Assembly: GCA_003485715.1 (NCBI GenBank)
Contig: DNIF01000136.1
Coordinates: 1 to 7,761, forward strand
Length of the DNA stretch: 7,761 bases
Direction of reading: 5' to 3'
From: Gammaproteobacteria bacterium
GTDB lineage: Bacteria > Pseudomonadota > Gammaproteobacteria > UBA7966
Shown: one piece after another, positions 1 to 4,994 of the stretch
Position numbering within the stretch: position 1 is the stretch's first letter
Layout: the number at the start of each line of letters is the position of its first letter
The notes under the pieces: generated by a model
Database searches by the model: none
Seen by the model: the letters and a program-made list of their open reading frames with translations, nothing else
What the model was told of the DNA's origin: nothing
Position numbers and translations under genes: made by a program

Positions 1-1904
1 ACCGCGGGAGCAGCCAGGCCACGACCAATGGTGACTTCTGGGACGACTGGATCGAGGCGGGTCTCGGGCGCGTCAATCCGTGTACGGATTCCGTCAACGA
101 GGCCGATCGTCCGCCCTTCATCAACGGATTCGGTGCCACGGTCGGGGCCGGCGTGCGCGGGGTACCGGAGTGCATCCCCAACGGCGTGCTGAACGAAGGC
201 CTCACCCGCCAGAAGGGCCATGGTGCGGCGCTGCAGCTCAACTGGGTGACCGAGCAGAACCAGCTCGTGGTCGGTGCCACCTGGGACCGCGACGAGAGCT
301 TCTTCCGCCAGGAAGAGCTGCTCGGCTTCATCGATGCGGCGCGGCGGGTGGTGGTCGATCCCTCACGACGCTTTCGCGATGCCCCCTTCGAGGCGCAGGT
401 GCGGAGCTTCATCGAAATGGCCGGTGGCATCGGGCCCGTGCTCGAGCTACTCCGTGCCGCCGCGCTCGCCGGCGACCGGGGCGCGGCCCAGGCGCTGCCC
501 CTGGTCGAGGCCTTCGGGGAGACCGGCCACATCCCCGTCTCGTCGCTGTTCACCCCCACGGAGGATCCCATCCTGCGCAACCGGGCACGCGGCCGGAACG
601 AGTCCACCGCCGCCTTCTTCCACGACATCTTCTCGCTCACGCCGGCGCTCAATATCTCCTTCGGCGCCCGCTGGTCCCTCACCCGCGTGCAGGTGCGCAC
701 CGAGAACGACCTGCCCATCCCGCTCTACCAGTTCGCCCCCGGCTTCCGCCCTGACTTCACCGGCGAATGCCCGCCAGGCCGCGTGCCCGATCCGCTGAAC
801 TACCTGACCTGCATCGACGAGCCCGCCTACGAGTATCAGGCCTTCAATCCTGCGGTGGGCTTTGCCTGGCAGTTCAACGAGGCCGTCGGGCTCTTCGGCA
901 ACGTGAGCCGGGGCAATCGCACGCCCTCGGCCATCGAACTCGCCTGTGCCAATCCGGATGAGGAATTCCTGCGCGAGTTCCTGGAGACCCGGGGCATCGG
1001 CATGTATGTGGGCTGCACCATCCCGGCTGCCCTTGGCAACGACCCTTTCCTGGAACAGGTGCGCTCCATCACCTACGAGTTGGGTGGCCGCGGCAGCCTC
1101 GCCGATCTGTTCGGCTGGAACTTCACCGCCTACCAGACCGACAGCATCAACGACATCCTCTTCATCTCCCTTGGCATCGCCAACCGCGGCGTGTTCGAGA
1201 ACTTCGGCGAGACCCGCCGGCGAGGCGTGGAGTTCGGCCTCAGGGGCACAAGCCCACGGCTGGACTGGTTCCTGAACTACGCCTGGGTGGAGGCGACCTT
1301 CCAGTCCACCGCTCGCATCCTGAACCTCTCGAACAGTTCCTCGGAACGGCGCACCACGCCTGAGGGCGGGCTGGAGGGTGCCTTTCATGTGGCGCCGGGC
1401 GACATAATCCCGGGCGTGCCGCAGCATGCGCTCCGGGTCGGTGCCACCTACCGGGTCACACCGAAGTTCACCCTGGGCCTGCAGGCCCTGGCGCAATCCT
1501 TTTCCTTCGCTCGCGGCAACGAGAACAACCGCCACCGGCCGGGCGGCTCGGATCGTGCGCCACCGGCCACGCCCGGGGAGGTGAGCGGGTTGACCCGGCG
1601 CGATACGGAGTACGTTGGGCCTGGCGAGGTCGCCGGCTTCGCCATCTTCAATGTGGACGCCAGTTACGCCTTCACCGAGCGGCTTTCGGCCTTTCTGCTG
1701 ATCGACAATCTGCTCGATCAGCGCTTCCACACCGGCGGTCAGCTTGGCCTCAATGCCTTCCCGAGCATCTTCCCGACCACCCCCGCGCAAGGGGCCTTCG
1801 ACCCCTCCGGCTTCAGCAACAACAGCAACGACTGGACCCACTCCACCTTCGTCGCCCCCGGTGCACCGCGCGCCTTCTGGGTGGGCCTGCGCTTCCGGCA
1901 CTGA
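1..1904 (+). CDS. TonB-dependent outer-membrane receptor, C-terminal part (5' end outside window)
   Basis: This is the beta-barrel part of a TonB-dependent receptor, the outer-membrane channel class that imports siderophores, cobalamin and other scarce ligands using TonB energy. The reading frame is open from base 3 and runs 633 codons to a TGA at 1902-1904. The plug domain, TonB box and signal peptide are upstream and not visible. Family hallmarks are amphipathic strand-like segments throughout, 'VSRGNRTPSAIEL' (about residues 301-313 of the fragment), 'ITYELGGRG', 'ETRRRGVEFGLRG', 'IPGVPQHALRVGATY', and the late 'NVDASYAF...LLIDNLLDQRFHTGGQLG' segment that normally precedes the last strands. 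The protein ends 'FWVGLRFRH', a strand-like end but with F three residues from the C-terminus rather than terminal. Six cysteines fall into three close pairs (27/57, 256/270, 315/338), and residues about 104-176 look helical, probably a large loop insert. The ligand cannot be deduced. Family assignment is confident; substrate is unknown. Confidence 0.9.
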   Translation, partial: RGSSQATTNGDFWDDWIEAGLGRVNPCTDSVNEADRPPFINGFGATVGAGVRGVPECIPNGVLNEGLTRQKGHGAALQLNWVTEQNQLVVGATWDRDESFFRQEELLGFIDAARRVVVDPSRRFRDAPFEAQVRSFIEMAGGIGPVLELLRAAALAGDRGAAQALPLVEAFGETGHIPVSSLFTPTEDPILRNRARGRNESTAAFFHDIFSLTPALNISFGARWSLTRVQVRTENDLPIPLYQFAPGFRPDFTGECPPGRVPDPLNYLTCIDEPAYEYQAFNPAVGFAWQFNEAVGLFGNVSRGNRTPSAIELACANPDEEFLREFLETRGIGMYVGCTIPAALGNDPFLEQVRSITYELGGRGSLADLFGWNFTAYQTDSINDILFISLGIANRGVFENFGETRRRGVEFGLRGTSPRLDWFLNYAWVEATFQSTARILNLSNSSSERRTTPEGGLEGAFHVAPGDIIPGVPQHALRVGATYRVTPKFTLGLQALAQSFSFARGNENNRHRPGGSDRAPPATPGEVSGLTRRDTEYVGPGEVAGFAIFNVDASYAFTERLSAFLLIDNLLDQRFHTGGQLGLNAFPSIFPTTPAQGAFDPSGFSNNSNDWTHSTFVAPGAPRAFWVGLRFRH

Positions 1905-1925
1905 GGACGCGGGGAACGGCCTCTG

Positions 1926-2100
1926 GTCATCCCCGCACCACCCCGTCATCCCAGCCCCCGAACAGGTCACTCGGGGGCAAGCGGCGGCGGGGATCCAGTC
2001 ATTCCCCAGCGACAGCACGACGACTCTGGATTCCCGCCTGCGCGGGAATGACGATGCGCTCCGCCACCGACGACCCCCGTCTCCGCGGGAACGACGATGA
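1926..2100. repeat. Cluster of degenerate dispersed palindromic repeats (GTCATTCCCGC...GCGGGAATCCAG type)
   Basis: Several pieces of one repeat family are packed together just after the receptor gene. 'GTCATCCC' occurs at 1926-1933 and 1945-1952, and 'GGATCCAG' closes a unit at 1991-1998. A further 'GTCATTCCCC' is at 1999-2008. The clearest copy is at 2026-2053, reading CTGGATTCCCGC then CTGC then GCGGGAATGACG, with perfect 8-bp arms (2030-2037 and 2042-2049) around a 4-base loop. 'GCGGGAA(T/C)GACGATG' recurs at 2042-2056 and 2085-2099. A separate perfect 8-bp hairpin, GCCCCCGA/TCGGGGGC (1954-1961 and 1971-1978), sits inside the first unit. Repeats with this sequence are widely dispersed in proteobacterial intergenic regions and give spurious translated ORFs. 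Opposite-facing ends (GTCATCCC...GGATCCAG, then CTGGATTCC...GGAATGAC) make the cluster resemble a composite or nested element. No transposase is present. Confidence 0.75.
1954..1978. other. 8-bp perfect hairpin inside the repeat cluster
   Basis: GCCCCCGA at 1954-1961 pairs perfectly with TCGGGGGC at 1971-1978 across a 9-base loop. It lies 50 bases after the receptor stop codon and could halt or stabilise the receptor transcript. No T-run follows on either strand, so it is not a classical rho-independent terminator. It is most simply part of the surrounding repeat element. Confidence 0.45.
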
Positions 2101-2261
2101 GCCGCACCCCGAAGCGGCCGGGATAACTTCCTGAGACAAGCCTCCCCGGCGCATCGGAGACTGCCAACAGGGAGGCGTGCGGGGGATACTTTCCAGCGTC
2201 CGCGTGCCATTTCGCCCTCCTACGCCCAGAACGAAAAACCAAACCGCCCGAGGTCAACCCC
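2101..2261 (+). other. Upstream region of the sorting-tail gene, with a 7-bp hairpin
   Basis: This is the non-coding remainder between the repeat cluster and the next start codon. GCCTCCC (2140-2146) and GGGAGGC (2170-2176) form a perfect 7-bp stem enclosing 23 bases. Two related 12-base words, GGGATAACTTCC (2120-2131) and GGGATACTTTCC (2183-2194; 10 of 12 identical), flank that hairpin as near-direct repeats. This could be a protein-binding site pair or a structured 5' leader. I could not match it to the conserved boxes of the cobalamin, TPP, FMN or c-di-GMP riboswitches, and I see no convincing -35/-10 pair. The stretch just before the gene (about 2226-2249) is comparatively A-rich, as is usual upstream of a ribosome binding site. 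Confidence 0.3.
2250..2254 (+). promoter_or_regulatory. Ribosome binding site for the sorting-tail gene
   Basis: GAGGT at 2250-2254 lies seven bases before the ATG at 2262, which is close to ideal spacing. It supports that start over any in-frame alternative, and the start gives a complete signal peptide. Confidence 0.7.
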
Positions 2262-3440
2262 ATGCCGCACCTGTACAGCCGTTTCCCGTCCACTCGACTG
2301 CCTGCCGCCGGCCTCATCCTCCTCGCCTCATCCCCCGCCCATGCCACCTTCGAGACCCTGCCCACCGGCACCGTCGGCCAGCCAGTCACCACGGTACAAG
2401 GTAACGCGATCCAGACCTTCGACACGCTCCACATCCCGCACGGTGCGACCATTCCCGGGGCGCCTGCCATCAACCAGTTCGCGCTACCCGCCAACTTCAA
2501 CGTCGTCAGCACCCGGAACACCACCGTGATGCTGCCGGGTCAGTTCATCGGCCAGGCAGCCGGCGTCCCCTTCAACGTCGGCACGCTGATCGACCAGGTG
2601 CTGTTCGACACCAACGTGAATCGCCTCGTGTTCTCCACTCGCCTCACGCTCGCCCCGACCGTGGCCGGCGTGCAGAACGTCTACGAGGTCAACGACATCC
2701 TGCGCCGTGGCTTCACCGGCCAGACGGTGGAGGCCGCCTGGACCCGGGCGACCAACTCCGACCTGCGCATGTACAGCGCCACCCGCACCTCCACACTCTT
2801 CGGCCAGGGCACCCGCCTCTACGACCCGGACGTGGTGCTGATGCAAACGGACGTCAACGTCTCCGAAGGCAACCCCTGGAGCGCTCATTTCCTGCTCCGC
2901 ACGACTGCCCAGTACTTCGACACCCGCAGCGATGGCCTCAGCCTCTTCCAGGGCGGCGAGGAGGGCCAGCCGCTCAACCTCCAGACCTTCGCCGCCTTCG
3001 CGCCCAGCGCCGCCATCCTGCTCGACAACGACAACGACGGCCTGTCCAACAGCGAGGAGGCCACCCTCGGCAGCAACCCCAGCAGCCCCGACTCCGACGG
3101 CGACGGCCTGCAGGACGGCCTCGAACTCGGGCGGGTGGCGGGCGTGCCCGATCCGGACGGTGCCTTCGGTGCCCGCAAGGGCACCGGCGCGGGTTTCGTC
3201 CCCGACCTCGACCCTGCCAGCACCACCAATGTCCTCAACCCCGACACCGACGGCGATGGCATCACCGACGGCACCGAGGACGCCAACCGCAATGGCCGCA
3301 TGGATGCCGGCGAGACCGACCCCAATGTGTCGAACCTCCCCGCCACCGTGAACGTGCCGCTGCCGTTCGGTGCCACCCTGGGCCTCGGGCTGCTCGGTGC
3401 GCTCATCGCCCGCCGCCGCCTGCGCCAGCCGGCCGGTTGA
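2262..3440 (+). CDS. Exported protein with TSP3-like calcium-binding repeats and a PEP-CTERM-like (VPLP) sorting tail
   Basis: This 392-residue protein has the architecture of a cell-surface or matrix protein handled by an exosortase-type sortase. Residues 1-28 look like a Sec signal peptide (hydrophobic core 'LPAAGLILLA', cleavage likely after AHA at 28). Residues 29-250 form an unrecognised, probably beta-rich domain containing 'YEVNDILRRGFTG' and 'TDVNVSEGNPWS'. These phrases recall sortable-protein families that share one body with interchangeable C-terminal anchors, but that is recollection, not a search result. Residues 255-355 carry aspartate-rich thrombospondin-type-3-like motifs: DNDNDGLSNSEE (255-266), DSDGDGLQDGLE (277-288), DTDGDGITDGTE (328-339) and a looser NRNGRMDAGE (342-351). 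The tail is VPLPFG (366-371), about 12 hydrophobic residues, then RRR at 384-386, the three-part layout of PEP-CTERM signals with a variant motif. A strong terminator follows. Sorting is inferred; the PrsT-like gene downstream supports it. Confidence 0.75.
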   Translation: MPHLYSRFPSTRLPAAGLILLASSPAHATFETLPTGTVGQPVTTVQGNAIQTFDTLHIPHGATIPGAPAINQFALPANFNVVSTRNTTVMLPGQFIGQAAGVPFNVGTLIDQVLFDTNVNRLVFSTRLTLAPTVAGVQNVYEVNDILRRGFTGQTVEAAWTRATNSDLRMYSATRTSTLFGQGTRLYDPDVVLMQTDVNVSEGNPWSAHFLLRTTAQYFDTRSDGLSLFQGGEEGQPLNLQTFAAFAPSAAILLDNDNDGLSNSEEATLGSNPSSPDSDGDGLQDGLELGRVAGVPDPDGAFGARKGTGAGFVPDLDPASTTNVLNPDTDGDGITDGTEDANRNGRMDAGETDPNVSNLPATVNVPLPFGATLGLGLLGALIARRRLRQPAG

Positions 3441-3447
3441 CGCTCCC

Positions 3448-3473
3448 CCATGCCCCGGGCGACCGGGGCATGG
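3448..3473 (+). other. 10-bp hairpin just after the sorting-tail gene
   Basis: CCATGCCCCG (3448-3457) pairs perfectly with CGGGGCATGG (3464-3473) around a 6-base loop, starting seven bases after the stop codon. There is no T-run, so it may protect the mRNA 3' end or assist the true terminator 20 bases further on. Confidence 0.5.
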
Positions 3474-3493
3474 TCCATCGCAGTTGCTGAACG

Positions 3494-3524
3494 AAGGCCC
3501 GCCTACCGGCGGGCCTTTACTTTT
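3494..3524 (+). terminator. Rho-independent terminator of the sorting-tail gene
   Basis: AAGGCCCGCC (3494-3503) and GGCGGGCCTT (3508-3517) form a perfect 10-bp GC-rich stem with loop TACC. It is followed by TACTTTT (3518-3524), a T-rich tract with two interruptions. The opposite strand has no T-run after the stem, so termination should favour + strand transcripts. It sits 53 bases after the stop codon, and its position argues that the downstream ribBA-like gene uses its own promoter. Confidence 0.82.
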
Positions 3525-3595
3525 GCGGGGGATAGATCGCCTGCCGCTGCACTAAACTGCGCTTTACGGCGAAAGGCCGTGCACATCCCCCCGCA
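3524..3595 (+). other. Closed palindromic segment upstream of the ribBA-like gene (possible structured leader)
   Basis: TGCGGGGGAT (3524-3533) can pair with ATCCCCCCGCA (3585-3595), with one extra C, to close a segment of about 70 bases. Inside, TGCAC (3548-3552) can pair with GTGCA (3579-3583), or ACGGC (3566-3570) with GCCGT (3576-3580) around GAAAG; the two share bases 3579-3580 and are mutually exclusive at the edge. This could be a folded leader RNA or another dispersed palindrome. The paired FMN riboswitch boxes are absent. TAAACT at 3553-3558 resembles a -10 element, but no suitable -35 lies at the right distance. Confidence 0.35.
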
Positions 3596-3600
3596 AGGTC

Positions 3601-3645
3601 CCTCCCCTCACCCCGGCCTCCCACAGGGAGAGGATTTGGGGGGCC
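3601..3645. repeat. Remnant of a 'CCCTCACCCC...GGGAGAGG' dispersed intergenic repeat
   Basis: CCTCCCCTCACCCCGGCCTC, then CCACAGGGAGAGG and a G-run, resembles intergenic repeats of the form CCCTCACCCC(AA)CCCTCTCCC...GGGAGAGGG seen in many GC-rich proteobacteria. Here the inner arms are reduced to CTCCC (3618-3622) and GGGAG (3626-3630) with a 3-base loop. The recognition rests on memory of such repeats and on the arm structure. Confidence 0.4.
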
Positions 3646-3689
3646 CGCGCAACCTCGGCTGCGGCCGATGGAGTCAACCCCCGAGGTCC

Positions 3690-4934
3690 ATGGACAAGCT
3701 AACCACCGTGATCGAGGCCCTGCGTCAGGGGCAACCCGTGCTGCTCCTCACCAGCGACGAGCCGGACAGCGAGGGCGAGTTGCTGCTGCTTGCCGAAACG
3801 GCCACTCAGGAGGGTGTCAACCGCCTGCTCACCCTCGCCTGCGGCAACCTGCGGGTGGCGCTGGCCGGCGAACACTGTGACCGCCTGGCCCTGACCCCCG
3901 AGGCGGCGGCCAGCAGGCGCCCCAGCAATGAACGCGCACTCATCCCGGTAGACGCCGCCCGCGCCCTCACCACCGGCATCAGCGCCGCCGAGCGGGCGCG
4001 CACGCTGCGCACCCTGGCCGACCCCGGCAGTCGCCCGGAGGACCTTTCCCGCCCAGGGCATGTGTTCCCGGTGCGGGCCACCGATGGCGGCGTACTCGCG
4101 CGCGCCGGCAGCGTGGAGGCCGCGGTGGACCTCGCCCGACTCGCCGGCTGCCAACCCGCCGTCGCCGTGATGGGCGTGCTCGATGAGGCGGGGGAGTTCC
4201 TGCGCCAACCCACGCTGACCGCCTGGGCGGCCGGGCATGGCATCGCGGCCCTGAGCATCGATGACCTCATCGCCCATCGTCGCCGTAACGAGTGCCTCAT
4301 CGAGCCGCTGGAACTCGATGTGCCGATGCCTACACGCTTCGGCCTCTTCTCCGCCCATCTCTTCCGTTCGAAGGTGGACGCCCACGAGACCGTGGCCCTA
4401 TCCATCGGCCTGCCTGCCGGTGCCGGCCAGATGCCACGGCCGCCTCGTCCGGAGATCATCCCCGTGCGCGTGCATTCGGAATGCCTGACCGGGGATGTGT
4501 TCCACTCACTCCGCTGCGACTGCGGTCCGCAACTTGACCACGCCCTCGGGATCCTGGGTGAGCGCGGTCTGGGAGTGCTCGTCTACCTGCGTCAGGAGGG
4601 GCGCGGCATCGGGCTTGCCAACAAGCTGCGCGCCTACCGGCTGCAGGACAGCGGCCTGGATACGGTGGAGGCCAACCAGGCGCTCGGCTTCGCCGACGAC
4701 CTGCGCGAGTACGGCATCGGTGCCCAGGTGCTCACCCATCTGGGCGTGCGCCGCATGGCCCTGCTCAGCAACAACCCGCGCAAGCTCCGTGGGCTGGCCG
4801 CCTACGGGATCGAGATCGCCGAGCAGGTGCCGATAGAAGTGCCGGCGACCGCCAGCAACCTGCGCTATCTGATGACCAAGCGCGACAAGCTCGGCCACAC
4901 GCTGTCGCGTGCGGTTCTGCCTGAAGATTCCTGA
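3690..4934 (+). CDS. ribBA: RibBA-type protein: intact GTP cyclohydrolase II domain, degenerate DHBP synthase domain
   Basis: RibBA proteins supply both precursors of riboflavin: the N-terminal half makes 3,4-dihydroxy-2-butanone 4-phosphate from ribulose 5-phosphate, and the C-terminal half opens GTP. From the ATG at 3690 this protein has 414 residues. The C-terminal domain (about 215-407) looks functional: zinc ligands C265, C276 and C278 (ECLTGD...LRCDCG), RQEGRGIGL (301-309), LDTVEAN (323-329), and D337/R339 at the catalytic Asp and Arg positions. The N-terminal domain (1-200) keeps the fold signature (LTTGISAAERA, RPGHVFPVRA, GGVLARAG) but has lost key residues. DRENEGD reads EPDSEGE (24-30), the metal-binding His of GH(S/T)EA is S141, and the Glu after 'VLC' is absent around 161-164. 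GTP cyclohydrolase II activity is therefore likely, and DHBP synthase activity doubtful. The frame is open upstream to 3450 but that extension crosses the terminator. GAGG at 3683-3686 is only three bases from the ATG, so the start is likely but not certain; GTG 3708 is an alternative. Confidence 0.9.
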   Translation: MDKLTTVIEALRQGQPVLLLTSDEPDSEGELLLLAETATQEGVNRLLTLACGNLRVALAGEHCDRLALTPEAAASRRPSNERALIPVDAARALTTGISAAERARTLRTLADPGSRPEDLSRPGHVFPVRATDGGVLARAGSVEAAVDLARLAGCQPAVAVMGVLDEAGEFLRQPTLTAWAAGHGIAALSIDDLIAHRRRNECLIEPLELDVPMPTRFGLFSAHLFRSKVDAHETVALSIGLPAGAGQMPRPPRPEIIPVRVHSECLTGDVFHSLRCDCGPQLDHALGILGERGLGVLVYLRQEGRGIGLANKLRAYRLQDSGLDTVEANQALGFADDLREYGIGAQVLTHLGVRRMALLSNNPRKLRGLAAYGIEIAEQVPIEVPATASNLRYLMTKRDKLGHTLSRAVLPEDS

Positions 4935-4985
4935 GAATCCCCTTTCGAAACAGAAGCTCAAAGCCGCCTCTTCAAGCAATTTTTT

Positions 4986-4990
4986 GAGGT
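4986..4990 (+). promoter_or_regulatory. Ribosome binding site for the TPR gene
   Basis: GAGGT at 4986-4990 is four bases upstream of ATG 4995. A weaker GGAAG at 4997-5001 is eight bases before ATG 5010, an in-frame alternative that would shorten the long polar N-terminal region by five residues. The 60-base gap after the ribBA-like gene contains a run of six T (4980-4985) but no strong stem before it, so read-through from ribBA is possible. Confidence 0.55.
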
Positions 4991-4994
4991 TGGC

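Noticed and set aside
1954..1978. Hairpin as the receptor's rho-independent terminator
   Set aside because: No T-run follows the stem on the + strand. It is recorded as a repeat-associated hairpin instead.
447..2210. Long minus-strand open frame of 587 codons opposite the receptor gene
   Set aside because: It is antisense to a clear receptor gene, has GC-driven composition (Gly, Ala, Glu, Arg rich), and its N-terminal part translates the dispersed repeat ('SFPRRRESR'), a known source of spurious ORFs.
2101..2230. Cobalamin or TPP riboswitch in either orientation
   Set aside because: CTGAGA (2131-2136) and the G-rich hairpin raised the possibility, but the B12 box and the paired TPP motifs are not present in the required order.
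2177..2404. Short + strand open frame overlapping the start of the sorting-tail gene
   Set aside because: It has no ribosome binding site, a Pro/Arg/His-rich composition typical of an off-frame reading, and it overlaps a signal peptide coded in the proper frame.
3450..3689. In-frame 80-codon N-terminal extension of the RibBA-like protein
   Set aside because: It would read through a strong terminator and a dispersed-repeat remnant. RibBA homology begins at the MDKLTTVIEALRQG segment, so the start at 3690 is preferred.
3480..3690. FMN riboswitch (RFN element) upstream of ribBA
   Set aside because: CCTACCGGCGGGCC at 3502-3515 and GGGAGAGGAT at 3626-3635 superficially resemble RFN boxes. The former is the terminator stem, and the second conserved half (GCCGACGGT, AGTC..GATG) is absent.
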